A stretch of 64,000 nucleotides of DNA from UBA1413 sp964567485 (GCA_964567485.1 CAZMMX010000011.1:1-64000); one strand, 5' to 3'; positions 42,544 through 50,828 are shown, counted from the first letter of the stretch. Notes: generated by a model not told the origin, from the letters alone. Numbers and translations are program-made.

Positions 42544-43059
42544 ATGTTAAAGGAAAAGGTTTTAAAAGCGATCAATCTGCAGATTAATAATGAATATTAC
42601 TCGGCATATCTGTATTTGTCGATGTCGGCGTGGTTTCAGGCGAAGGGATTTCCGGGGTTTGCGAACTGGATGTATATTCAGTATCAGGAGGAGTTGACAC
42701 ACGGGAACAAGTTCTTCAAGTATGTCCATGAGAGGGGGAGTCAGGTGGTATTGAAGGCCATTGCCCAGATGGAGACAGATTTTGAAAGCGTTACTGTGGT
42801 TTTTGAAAAGGCGTTGGAGCATGAGCAGTTTGTGACGGCGAGCATCAACAAGATCATGGATGTGGCTGTTGCCGAGTCGGATTATGCCACGCAGAGTTTT
42901 CTGAAGTGGTTTATTGACGAGCAGGTGGAAGAGGAAGCCAATGTGACCGAGATCCTGGATACCCTGAAGCTGATTAATGGCCACGGGAATGGTCTGGTGA
43001 TGCTTGACAGGGAGATGCGTCAGCGGGTCTTTGTCGATGCGACGGCGGCAGCGGAATAG
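42544..43059 (+). CDS. ftnA: Bacterial non-haem ferritin
   Basis: A 171-residue four-helix ferritin that oxidises Fe2+ and stores Fe3+ inside a 24-subunit cage. Ferroxidase residues are seen in NNEYYSAYLYLSMSAWF (Glu and Tyr), YQEELTHGNKFFKYVHERG (Glu, Glu, His) and in the last helices (EKALEHEQFV, KWFIDEQVEEEANV). The Met residue of haem-binding bacterioferritin is not in place. It is monocistronic, with tandem -7 motifs upstream and a terminator 26 bases after the stop. Confidence 0.97.
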   Translation: MLKEKVLKAINLQINNEYYSAYLYLSMSAWFQAKGFPGFANWMYIQYQEELTHGNKFFKYVHERGSQVVLKAIAQMETDFESVTVVFEKALEHEQFVTASINKIMDVAVAESDYATQSFLKWFIDEQVEEEANVTEILDTLKLINGHGNGLVMLDREMRQRVFVDATAAAE

Positions 43060-43084
43060 GTTCTGAGAGGAATTCGATATATTT

Positions 43085-43111
43085 AAGGCTGCCTTCCGGG
43101 GTGGCCTTTTT
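43085..43111 (+). terminator. Rho-independent terminator of ferritin gene
   Basis: Arms 43085-43093 and 43100-43108 pair over nine positions (two G-T) around a six-base loop, followed by Ts to 43111. It separates ferritin from the RelA/SpoT gene that starts at 43124. Confidence 0.75.
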
Positions 43112-43123
43112 AATGTTAGCGAC

Positions 43124-45313
43124 ATGGAAGCACTTCTGGAAGCCGACAGGTTGTATGGGCAGCTTGCCGGAAGGTGTCAGACGGTTTTTGATGAAAAGGG
43201 GGCCGGAGAGGTTTCCCGGGCCTATGCTTATGTCAGGGAGCTCTTGGGAGAACGTTGTTTTGAGTCGGGGGAGGTGATTCTTTCCCATTCCCTGGAGGTG
43301 GCCCTGATCATCATGGAGGAGATTGGCCTGGGTGTAGATTCCGTGGTCGCCGGACTGCTGCACAATGTCATGTACCACCGGCTTGAGCGGCAGGCGGATC
43401 CGGAGGAGCTGAGGCGTCTCTTCGGCGGTACGGTGACGGCGATGCTGGAGGGGATGGCCAAGATCAACGCCCTGGGAACCGATACTGTGGAACTGCATCC
43501 CGAGAATTTCAGGATGCTGATGCTGGCCCTGGCGGGTGACGTGCGTGTTATTTTGGTGAAGATTGCCGACCGTTTGCAGATCATGCGCAATTTTGACCGC
43601 TTTCCCACCCCGTCGGTAAAGCGCATAGCCACCGAAACCAATCATATTTATGCGCCCTTTGCCCACCGTCTGGGGCTCTATAAGCTCAATTCTGAGCTTT
43701 TGGATCTGTGTCTCAGGGTTCTCAAACCCGAGGCTTATCAGGAGGTGATTACCCGGTTGAAGGAGACCGAAACAGAGCGCGCCCTCTTCACCGCGGAATT
43801 TGTGGGGCCCATTCAGGAAAAGCTCCTGTCGCGGGGTTTCCGGTTTGAGATGAAGGCGCGGACCAAGTCGGTCTATTCCATTTACAGCAAGATGCAGAAA
43901 CAAAAGGTCGGGTTTGACGAGGTGTACGATCTTTTTGCCATCAGGGTGATTCTGGATTCAGAGCCGCAGAATGAGAAGTCGGATTGCTGGACGGTCTATT
44001 CGGTGGTGACCGATGAGTACCAGGCCAATCCTGAGCGGATGCGCGACTGGATCACCATTCCCAAGTCAAACGGCTATGAGTCGTTGCATGCCACCGTGAT
44101 GGGGCCGCACAAGAAGTGGATCGAGGTGCAGATTCGCACGCGCCGCATGGATGAACTGGCAGAAAAGGGGGTGGCCGCGCATTGGAAATACAAGGGGGGC
44201 AAGGAGAATAAGGACCTCGACCAGTGGTTGTCAGGAATCCGCGACATCCTGGAGAATCCCGAGGTCAGTGTCGTCGATTTCATTGATGAGTTCCGTAAAA
44301 ATGTGTACATCGACGAGATTTATGTCTTCACACCCAAGGGAGATCTCAGGAAGCTGCCACGTGGAGCGACGATTCTGGACTTTGCCTATGATATCCATTC
44401 CGACCTGGGCGACAAATGCGTTGGTGGGAAGGTCAACGACCGGAAGGTTACCCTTCGTCATCAGCTGAAGAGCGGAGATACTGTGGCGGTGGAAACCGGC
44501 AACAGTCAAAGGCCGAAAATCGACTGGCTCGATTTTGCGGTGACCTCAAAGGCAAAAAACCGGATCAGGGCATCGCTGAATGAAGCCCGGAACAGGGAGG
44601 CCGCCAACGGGAAGGAGATGCTGCTGCGCAAGTTCAAAAACTGGAAGCTGGAACTCACCGATGATATCATCCGTAAGCTTCTGAAGCATTATAACTTCAA
44701 GCTGGCCACCGACCTCTATTACCATATCAGTACCGGCAAGATCGATACCCTTCATATCAAGTCGCTTCTGCGTGAGGAGGAGAAAATGGCGGTCAGGTCG
44801 AGGCTCGAGGAGATTCTGCCTTCCGAGGGTGCCAAAGAGCTCCCTGCCGGCAGCGGCGATGATTACATGATCATCGACAGCAATATCAGGGATGTCAATT
44901 ACAAACTGGCGCCCTGTTGCAATCCCGTTTACGGCGATGAGATTTTCGGTTTTGTCACCATCCATGAGGGCATTAAGATTCACCGGGTCTCCTGTCCCAA
45001 TGCCCCGCAGATGATAGAGCGCTTCCCCTACCGGTTGGTCAAGGCAAAATGGAAACCGACCAGTTTGAAGAGCTCATTTCTGACTACCCTCTATATCTCC
45101 GGAACCGACAGTCTGGGGATTGTTTCCGAGATTTCCCATGTGATTGCCAAGGATTTCGGGGTTCAGATGCGGGCCATCAACGTGGAGTCCTCCGGGGGTG
45201 ATTTCCGGGGTGTTCTGAAAATCTGGGTTCACAACCTGGAGCATCTTGATTTTCTGATTCACAAGCTCAGGAACCTGAAGGGGATAAATTCGGTGACGCG
45301 GGGAGACAGCTGA
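43124..45313 (+). CDS. RelA/SpoT family (p)ppGpp synthetase with degenerate hydrolase domain
   Basis: A 729-residue stringent-response enzyme: HD-type domain (about 45-200), synthetase (about 240-350; RTKSVYSIYSKMQ, NGYESLHATV, WIEVQIRT), TGS (about 400-460; IYVFTPKGDLRKLPRGATILDFAYDIHSDLG), helical and Cys-containing region (APCCNPV near 615) and ACT (about 655-729). In the hydrolase pocket His55 and His80 remain, but the usual HD is His80-Asn81 and the following catalytic Glu-Asp is Tyr84-His85; KLADRLHN reads KIADRLQI. Hydrolase activity is therefore probably lost. The synthetase motif that is RxKD in bifunctional and ExDD in monofunctional enzymes is RMRD (in ERMRDWI), the basic type. The start lies just past the ferritin terminator; the glycerate kinase gene follows by 22 bases. 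Confidence 0.92.
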   Translation: MEALLEADRLYGQLAGRCQTVFDEKGAGEVSRAYAYVRELLGERCFESGEVILSHSLEVALIIMEEIGLGVDSVVAGLLHNVMYHRLERQADPEELRRLFGGTVTAMLEGMAKINALGTDTVELHPENFRMLMLALAGDVRVILVKIADRLQIMRNFDRFPTPSVKRIATETNHIYAPFAHRLGLYKLNSELLDLCLRVLKPEAYQEVITRLKETETERALFTAEFVGPIQEKLLSRGFRFEMKARTKSVYSIYSKMQKQKVGFDEVYDLFAIRVILDSEPQNEKSDCWTVYSVVTDEYQANPERMRDWITIPKSNGYESLHATVMGPHKKWIEVQIRTRRMDELAEKGVAAHWKYKGGKENKDLDQWLSGIRDILENPEVSVVDFIDEFRKNVYIDEIYVFTPKGDLRKLPRGATILDFAYDIHSDLGDKCVGGKVNDRKVTLRHQLKSGDTVAVETGNSQRPKIDWLDFAVTSKAKNRIRASLNEARNREAANGKEMLLRKFKNWKLELTDDIIRKLLKHYNFKLATDLYYHISTGKIDTLHIKSLLREEEKMAVRSRLEEILPSEGAKELPAGSGDDYMIIDSNIRDVNYKLAPCCNPVYGDEIFGFVTIHEGIKIHRVSCPNAPQMIERFPYRLVKAKWKPTSLKSSFLTTLYISGTDSLGIVSEISHVIAKDFGVQMRAINVESSGGDFRGVLKIWVHNLEHLDFLIHKLRNLKGINSVTRGDS

Positions 45314-45335
45314 GGCTGATAATTTAGTAAGAGAT

Positions 45336-46730
45336 ATGAATATATTGATAGCGCCAAACAGCATGAAAGGGAGCCTGGATGCTCCGGGGGTGGCGGCCGC
45401 GGTGGCTGCGGGTTTCCGTGAGGCTTCGCCGGTCTTTAACCTGCGTCAGGTCCCCATTGCCGATGGGGGGGACTTTACAGGGGAGATATTAAGGGATGCT
45501 TTGGGGGCCCGGGAGTATCATGAAAACGTGGCCGGGCCTCTGGGGGCACCTGTCGATGCGGTATACGGCATTGCCGGGCGTACCGCCGTCATTGAAATGG
45601 CGTCGGCTTCCGGGTTACGGCTCCTCGGAAAGGGGGAGTACCTCCCTGGGGAGGCCTCTTCCCTGGGGACAGGCGCGCTGATCAGGGCGGCCCTGGAGAG
45701 GGGATGCCGCAGGGTCATTCTGGGACTCGGGGGGAGCGCCACCGTTGACGGCGGCATTGGCCTGCTTGCCGGCATGGGGTTTTCGTTTTATGATGCCTCG
45801 GGGAATTCCCTGCCTCCCTTGCCTTCTTCGCTCCGGCGGGTGTCGCACCTGGAGGCTCCCGGGGATCTTCCGCAGAATGTGGAATTCATCCTTCTTGCCG
45901 ATGTTACCAATCCCCTGTTGGGGGAAGAGGGGGCCGCCAGGGTCTTCGGACCCCAGAAGGGCGCTGGCCCCGTGATGATCAGGGAGCTGGAGACGGGACT
46001 CACCCACTGGATCACCCTTCTCGAAAGGCTTTCGGGGAGACCACTGCGGGACCTCCCGGGGATGGGAGCCGCAGGAGGAGTGGCTTCCGGATTGGTGGCC
46101 CTGTATGGCGCTACCCTGGTCAGGGGTGCAGAATTTCTTTTTGACCAGCTGGAAATGGAGCGCCATCTCTCCTGGGCCGACTGGATCATCACCGGCGAAG
46201 GAAGGTGCGATTCACGCGGAGGGAGGGATAAAGGGCCCGGACAGCTGGCCATCATGGCTGCCGCAGCCGAAAAACCGGTCACCTCGCTCTCGGGGTCCTT
46301 TGATTCTATGGCTACCGGGGAGTATGCCGGCGTCTTTTCCATCAGCAACGGCGCTGAGACCCTTCAGGAACTTATCGGCGGAGCGGCAGAGAGAGTGAAG
46401 GTCCTCTCTTGTGAACTGGCCAGGGTATTGCTGGCGGCTTTCCCGGGAGCCGCAGGGCACCACCGTTTGCTGACAGAGGCCGGCAACTCTTTCGTACAAA
46501 ATGATATCCCACGCGCCCTTAGTTTGCTGGAGGAGGGAGATGCCGGCCACCTCTCGGCCTGCTGGCACCTCAGGGGCACCATATATCAAAAACTGCAGCA
46601 ATGGGGCGATGCTATCAACTGCTTCTCTAAAAGCCTCGAACTCGACCAGGGAAATATAAAATCTGAAACAGGACTGACCATGGTGCGACAGATCCTGGCC
46701 TTCAGAAATCCCGACCTCCTTAACCCATAA
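45336..46730 (+). CDS. Glycerate kinase (GarK/GlxK family) with C-terminal TPR extension
   Basis: A 464-residue protein. Residues 1-370 match class II glycerate 2-kinases, which phosphorylate D-glycerate with ATP: MNILIAPNSMKGSLDA, IADGGDFTGEIL, MASASGLRLL, GLGGSATVDGGIGLLAGMG and GAAGGVASGL. Usual family length is about 375-385, so some 85 residues are extra; they contain a tetratricopeptide-like unit (ACWHLRGTIYQKLQQWGDAINCFSKSLELDQGN, about 405-437). The normally conserved GEGRxDxQTxxGKxP reads GEGRCDSRGGRDKGP, with Gln, Thr and Gly changed, and ADGGEGT reads ADGGDFT. The enzyme may be altered in activity or a scaffold. It is cotranscribed with the RelA/SpoT gene. Confidence 0.85.
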   Translation: MNILIAPNSMKGSLDAPGVAAAVAAGFREASPVFNLRQVPIADGGDFTGEILRDALGAREYHENVAGPLGAPVDAVYGIAGRTAVIEMASASGLRLLGKGEYLPGEASSLGTGALIRAALERGCRRVILGLGGSATVDGGIGLLAGMGFSFYDASGNSLPPLPSSLRRVSHLEAPGDLPQNVEFILLADVTNPLLGEEGAARVFGPQKGAGPVMIRELETGLTHWITLLERLSGRPLRDLPGMGAAGGVASGLVALYGATLVRGAEFLFDQLEMERHLSWADWIITGEGRCDSRGGRDKGPGQLAIMAAAAEKPVTSLSGSFDSMATGEYAGVFSISNGAETLQELIGGAAERVKVLSCELARVLLAAFPGAAGHHRLLTEAGNSFVQNDIPRALSLLEEGDAGHLSACWHLRGTIYQKLQQWGDAINCFSKSLELDQGNIKSETGLTMVRQILAFRNPDLLNP

Positions 46731-46810
46731 AAATTCTGGCATTTTATTTGTATTTTGGAGAATATGATCAGAGGAGAAGAAAGAAATTGTGATTTTTATT
46801 CCAATATCAT

Positions 46811-46818
46811 TAAATTTG
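46811..46818 (+). promoter_or_regulatory. -7 promoter element of TPR gene
   Basis: TAAATTTG is an exact TAnnTTTG match, 64 bases before the ATG at 46883; ATTG stands about 21 bases upstream as a possible -33. Confidence 0.5.
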
Positions 46819-46882
46819 ACGCTCCTGGTTTTCAGGTTATGTGAGAATTCTATTGACAATAAACATTTTAAAAAACCGAGAA

Positions 46883-47734
46883 ATGATGAAAAGAACTCTT
46901 TTACTGCTCGCAGTCACCTTCATTGCTGTTGCGGCATTTGCCCAGGATGCCGCTGAGATGATCAATAAGGCCCAGGAGGCTATGAAAGCCAATAAGTATC
47001 TCGAGGCCTTTGAACTTTATGACAAGGCAATGGCCAATCTGGGTGACGTACAGGTCGATAAAGCCATAAATTTCAATATTGGGTATGCAGCCATGCAAGC
47101 GTCCAAGAACGCAGAAGCTCTGAGTTATTTCGACAAGGCGATTGAGGCAGGTGCCAATGTGGCCAAATGTCACGAGTACAAAGGGTCGGTGTATAACAAG
47201 ATGAAAGATTATCCCAATGCTCTGGCCAGTTATGAAAAGTCGCTTGAGTTGTCAGAGGAGAAAGCCGGTGCCCTGTTGCTGAATACCGCCATCACCGCCT
47301 ATCGTCTGGAAGCTTATGATAAGGCCGTAAATTATTTCGACCAGGCCTATAAGGCGGGTTTCCGTCCGGAAGATGCCCTCCTGAATAAAGCCATGGCCCT
47401 GAAAAAGCTGAACAAGGATGAGGAGTACAAGGCAGTCCTGACCGAAGGAGCAGAGAAATTCCCGGCCAACACGAAGATCACAGGAGCCCTCGCAGGGGTA
47501 TATGTGATGGAGGGTAACGAATTGTACAAGGACGGCGTAGAAGTGCTGAATGCTGCCAACAAAAAGGTCAACGATGGAACCCTGAAGACCGATGATGATG
47601 CCTATAAGGCTGAAGTGGACAAAGCAAAGGCTGAATTTGCCAAGGCAGCGGAGATCCTGGCCAATGCCGTTAAACTCGATCCCGCTAATGCCAACGCCCA
47701 GAAGCTTCTGGACGCGATCGAAAGCGTGAAATAA
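46883..47734 (+). CDS. Exported small TPR protein
   Basis: A 283-residue protein with a signal peptide (MMKRTLLLLAVTFIAVAAFAQ). The mature chain consists of about five TPR units (e.g. AINFNIGYAAMQASKNAEALSYFDKAIEAG; CHEYKGSVYNKMKDYPNALASYEKSLEL), an acidic Lys/Ala/Glu-rich helical part (DDAYKAEVDKAKAEFAKAAEILANAVKLDPANANA) and ends IESVK. Such periplasmic TPR proteins are common in Bacteroidota; no partner can be assigned. I chose ATG 46883 (a second is at 46886); the frame is open to 46841, but those residues do not look like coding sequence. It has its own promoter motif and a very strong terminator. Confidence 0.88.
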   Translation: MMKRTLLLLAVTFIAVAAFAQDAAEMINKAQEAMKANKYLEAFELYDKAMANLGDVQVDKAINFNIGYAAMQASKNAEALSYFDKAIEAGANVAKCHEYKGSVYNKMKDYPNALASYEKSLELSEEKAGALLLNTAITAYRLEAYDKAVNYFDQAYKAGFRPEDALLNKAMALKKLNKDEEYKAVLTEGAEKFPANTKITGALAGVYVMEGNELYKDGVEVLNAANKKVNDGTLKTDDDAYKAEVDKAKAEFAKAAEILANAVKLDPANANAQKLLDAIESVK

Positions 47735-47752
47735 AAATTTCTTCCGATAACG

Positions 47753-47789
47753 AAAAAGGCTGTCCGGGTACCCCGGGACAGCCTTTTTT
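47753..47789 (+). terminator. Strong Rho-independent terminator
   Basis: A perfect 13-base stem (AAAAAGGCTGTCC / GGACAGCCTTTTT) encloses a GC-rich loop that can itself pair (GGGTACCC), followed by six Ts. It lies 18 bases after the TPR gene stop and, having A and T tracts on both sides, can act in both directions. Confidence 0.95.
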
Positions 47790-47809
47790 GTCTCTGGGGG
47801 CCCCATCCA

Positions 47810-47841
47810 TTTGCAGTTGTTTGCGTCAATATGTAATTTTG
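47810..47841 (+). promoter_or_regulatory. Full-consensus Bacteroidota promoter upstream of signal-peptide stub
   Basis: TTTG (47810-47813), a 20-base spacer and TAATTTTG (47834-47841) fit the consensus completely. It lies 19 bases before the stub ATG and just after the strong terminator, so it is the natural promoter for the stub and perhaps for the metal locus beyond. Confidence 0.75.
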
Positions 47842-47860
47842 AGGGATAATAAAACCTGAT

Positions 47861-47929
47861 ATGATGAAAAAAACGGCCGTTATCCTGCTGGTGTTCTTTT
47901 TGGGAGGCCCCGGGGTGCTCGGCCTGTAA
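47861..47929 (+). pseudogene. 22-codon signal-peptide stub or leader ORF
   Basis: ATG ATG opens a 22-residue frame (MMKKTAVILLVFFLGGPGVL..., stop TAA 47927-47929) that is a perfect signal peptide (positive start, hydrophobic core, small residues at the end) with nothing after it. It has a full-consensus promoter. Either it is the remnant of a secreted-protein gene whose body was deleted, or it is a leader ORF: a small hairpin (47933-47948) follows four bases after the stop codon and a metal-handling operon comes next. The two cannot be told apart from the sequence. Confidence 0.5.
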
Positions 47930-47932
47930 TTT

Positions 47933-47948
47933 TGGCAGGAATCTGCCA
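47933..47948 (+). other. Small perfect hairpin after the stub
   Basis: TGGCAG-GAAT-CTGCCA forms a six-base stem with a four-base loop, 4 bases after the stub stop codon. There is no T-tract, so it is not a terminator; it may be an operator or an RNA element. Confidence 0.35.
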
Positions 47949-48020
47949 GATAACTAACTTGTTAAGAAGATATAAATTCTGGTTAACTTTCTATTAACAG
48001 CAATTCATACTTTCAAATCT

Positions 48021-48028
48021 TAATTTTG
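48021..48028 (+). promoter_or_regulatory. -7 promoter element against start of Cys/His-rich gene
   Basis: TAATTTTG is an exact TAnnTTTG match, ending 4 bases before the ATG at 48033. Its use would give a leaderless or nearly leaderless transcript. No -33 TTTG at the right spacing. Confidence 0.45.
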
Positions 48029-48032
48029 CGAT

Positions 48033-48530
48033 ATGAAGGTATGGAGGAAAATAGGGGCTGTTCTGATCCTGTTGCCGTTCGTGGTGTCGGTATCGGGGGT
48101 GGTCGTATTCCATACCCACTGTCAATGTACCGGCCGGAACGTGACCTCCCTGTTTGTACTTCCTGAGAGTTGTGAGGATCTGGAAGCCGACCATGAACAC
48201 CTCTTTGGCGATCATGCCGGTGATCTGCAAGCCTGCTGCATGTCACAAGATACTTCCGGAGTGAGTTCCCCGGGGGAGGATTGTGGCTGCCACTCCCCGC
48301 GTGTGGAGTTCTTCAAGCTCAAACAGCAGTTTACAGGCGACAAGTCAGGTTATCAGCACAGAGCCCTGGAAACGGTTCTCTTTCTTCTTCCCGACATTCT
48401 TGCCCCCGACGTCCATAATCATCATGCTCAACAATCCTTAGTCCTTCCTCCCGGGGAACCCCCTGTCGTGACCTCCGGTACCGATATTATCCACTTAATT
48501 TGCCAGCCTAAAATCCCCGATCTCATCTGA
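48033..48530 (+). CDS. Cys/His-rich exported small protein (HYC_CC_PP-like)
   Basis: A 165-residue protein with an N-terminal hydrophobic segment (about 6-25). Metal-ligand-like clusters follow: HTHCQC (His27 to Cys32), DHEHLFGDHAGD (His-rich, about 53-64), ACC (Cys68-Cys69) and CGCH (84-87), then a hydrophobic stretch (LETVLFLLPDILAP), HNHHAQ and a PP-containing tail near LPPGEPPVV. The order of His-x-Cys, Cys-Cys and Pro-Pro resembles the Bacteroidota family called HYC_CC_PP, found beside TonB-dependent receptors, as here; the fit is loose. I infer a periplasmic or membrane-anchored metal-binding accessory to the receptor 49 bases downstream. Confidence 0.6.
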   Translation: MKVWRKIGAVLILLPFVVSVSGVVVFHTHCQCTGRNVTSLFVLPESCEDLEADHEHLFGDHAGDLQACCMSQDTSGVSSPGEDCGCHSPRVEFFKLKQQFTGDKSGYQHRALETVLFLLPDILAPDVHNHHAQQSLVLPPGEPPVVTSGTDIIHLICQPKIPDLI

Positions 48531-48579
48531 ATTAAGCAGTTTCAGAGTTATCCTTTTTTTTGAAATTCTTAAATCGTAA

Positions 48580-50802
48580 ATGATGAGATCATTGTTTTTA
48601 TTATATCTGCTGTGGGCCATCCCCGTGGTTCTGTTTTCGCAGGAGGTTACCGGTGTGGTATCGGGATTGGATAACGGGGAGAAGCAGACCCTGCCCGGGG
48701 TCAATGTTTACTGGGAGAACAGCCGGCAGGGAACAGTAACCGGTGAGGATGGCGGGTTTACCCTCAGGAAAAGGAGTGGTCAGCATGTGCTGGTTTTCAG
48801 TTTTGTGGGTTATGAGACCCGGAAGGTTCATGTGCATGATGATGATCCTTTGGAGGTGGTGCTGGAGTCCAACCTGGAAATCGGGGAGGTGACGGTAGCC
48901 GTCAAGGACCGCGGGGTCTACCTCTCCACCATTGATCCGGTGCACACCGAAAGGATCGGGGGGGCGGAGCTTCACAAGGCGGCCTGTTGCAATTTGGCCG
49001 AGAGTTTCGAGACCAATCCCTCGGTCGATGTCAGTTATAATGATGCAGTGACCGGGGCCAAGCAGATCAGGTTGTTGGGCCTCGACGGCATCTATTCCCA
49101 GTTGCAGACCGAGAATATCCCCAATTTCCGGGGCTTGGCCACAGGATTTGGCCTGACTTACATCCCGGGACCCTGGATGGAGTCGATACAGGTTTCCAAG
49201 GGGACTGCCTCTGTGGTGAATGGTTATGAGTCGGTGACCGGACAGATCAATGTCAACTTCAAGAAACCCGACAGCGAAGAAAACCTGCATCTCAATGCTT
49301 TTGCCAGTGCCGAGGGCAAGCTGGAGTTCAATGCCAATAAAAATTTCCGTTTACGCGGCGACAAACTGACCACCGGACTCTTCTTCCATGGGGAGGATCT
49401 CTCACGGAGGCTGGACCACAATCATGACGGATTTCTGGATCATCCGCTCACGCGGCAGTTTCACCTTTACAATACCTGGAAATACAACGACCACAACGGA
49501 CTGATGGTGCATGGGGCCCTCCGTTTTCTGACTGACCAGCGCTATGGCGGGGAAACCGGATTGTTGAGGGGGGAGCCTGCCCATCAGGACCTTCCCTACA
49601 AGACGGAAATCCAGAATAACCTGGGAGAGGGGGTATTCAAGGTGGGATATGTGTGGCCTTCACAACATACGGCCCTGGCTTTGCTTTCCAATGTGGTCGT
49701 CCATGACCTGGCCTCTTCCTATGGGTTACGCAATTTCGATGCCCGTGAGAACAGGGTGTATGCCAATTTGGTGTGGACCCAGGACCTTGATGTGGCCGCC
49801 CGTCACGTGGTGAACGCCGGGGTCAGCTATTTCTATGATGCCTTCGATGAGCTCTTCAATGGTCGTCAGATGAACCGCCATGAGTCGGTTCCCGGGGTTT
49901 TCGCCGAGTACACCTGGAAGCCTTCGGAAAAGCTGACAGCCATGGTGGGGATCAGGGGCGATGACCACAACCTCTTCGGGAGTTTTGTCACTCCCCGCGC
50001 CCATTTCCGTTTTCAGCCCGATCCGCGCTTTACCATCAGGGCCAGTGCGGGCAAAGGATTCCGCACGGCCAATGTTCTGGCCGAGAACAGCCATTTCCTC
50101 TCGGGGTACCGGTCGCTTGACTTTGAAGAAGCCCTGCAGGAAGAGGCCTGGAACTATGGGATCAGCCTGATTCAGACTTACAGACTGTGGGAGAGGGATC
50201 TCCAGATTACCGCAGAGTTTTACCGTACCGATTTTATCCAGCAGCTGGTCGTTGACCGGGAATCCTCGGCCACAGAAATAGGACTGAAGCCCCTTGACGG
50301 GAAGTCCTATGCGAATAGTTTGCAGGTTGACGTGAGGGTCCCGGTGATCCGTAACCTCGACGTGACCCTGGCCTGGCGGCATAACGATGTTAAGCAGACC
50401 ATTGGAGGGCAGCTCCTCGAAAAGCCTTATACCAGCCGGTATAAGGGTCTTTTCACGGTCAACTATACCACCAACCTGAAAAAGTGGATGTTGGACTATA
50501 CCCTTCAGGTGAACGGGGGAGGCCGGTTGCCCGGGGCTCGGTACGCCGGCGAGGACATCTACTACGGTTCTCAGTCCGACGAATTTCCGGCGTATACGGT
50601 AATGAACGCCCAAATCACCCGCTATTTCAGATATTGGAGCCTCTATGCCGGCGCTGAAAACCTTACCGGCTATATGCAGGATACCCCGGTGCTGGGAGCC
50701 TCCAATCCCTACGGGCCCGGATTTGATGCCACCAACATCTGGGGACCGCTGATGGGACGGCGGATTCACCTGGGAATCAGGTTCACCCTGAACTACAACT
50801 GA
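48580..50802 (+). CDS. TonB-dependent receptor, probable metal transporter, Cys-Cys plug
   Basis: A 740-residue outer-membrane receptor. Signal peptide (1-20); carboxypeptidase-like regulatory domain (about 22-97; GVNVYWENSRQGTVTGEDGGFTL, FSFVGYETRKV); plug (about 105-240) with LHKAACCNLAESFETNPSVD, carrying Cys136-Cys137, and ATGAKQIRLLGLDG-like VTGAKQIRLLGLDGIYSQLQ; then a 22-strand barrel ending LGIRFTLNYN, whose last aromatic residue is Tyr followed by Asn. The 'CCNLxESFETNPSVD' plug is typical of receptors encoded with heavy-metal-associated (HMA) proteins in Bacteroidota. No SusD-like partner follows, so it is not a glycan SusC. With HMA (26 bases downstream) and the Cys/His-rich protein upstream it forms a metal-uptake-like operon. 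Confidence 0.92.
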   Translation: MMRSLFLLYLLWAIPVVLFSQEVTGVVSGLDNGEKQTLPGVNVYWENSRQGTVTGEDGGFTLRKRSGQHVLVFSFVGYETRKVHVHDDDPLEVVLESNLEIGEVTVAVKDRGVYLSTIDPVHTERIGGAELHKAACCNLAESFETNPSVDVSYNDAVTGAKQIRLLGLDGIYSQLQTENIPNFRGLATGFGLTYIPGPWMESIQVSKGTASVVNGYESVTGQINVNFKKPDSEENLHLNAFASAEGKLEFNANKNFRLRGDKLTTGLFFHGEDLSRRLDHNHDGFLDHPLTRQFHLYNTWKYNDHNGLMVHGALRFLTDQRYGGETGLLRGEPAHQDLPYKTEIQNNLGEGVFKVGYVWPSQHTALALLSNVVVHDLASSYGLRNFDARENRVYANLVWTQDLDVAARHVVNAGVSYFYDAFDELFNGRQMNRHESVPGVFAEYTWKPSEKLTAMVGIRGDDHNLFGSFVTPRAHFRFQPDPRFTIRASAGKGFRTANVLAENSHFLSGYRSLDFEEALQEEAWNYGISLIQTYRLWERDLQITAEFYRTDFIQQLVVDRESSATEIGLKPLDGKSYANSLQVDVRVPVIRNLDVTLAWRHNDVKQTIGGQLLEKPYTSRYKGLFTVNYTTNLKKWMLDYTLQVNGGGRLPGARYAGEDIYYGSQSDEFPAYTVMNAQITRYFRYWSLYAGAENLTGYMQDTPVLGASNPYGPGFDATNIWGPLMGRRIHLGIRFTLNYN

Positions 50803-50828
50803 TAATAACAAATTGATAAATAGAGTGT

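Noticed and set aside
48580..50802. TonB receptor as a SusC of a polysaccharide-utilisation locus
   Set aside because: No SusD-like gene follows, the length (740) is below that of typical SusC, and the plug CC motif with an HMA neighbour fits metals better.
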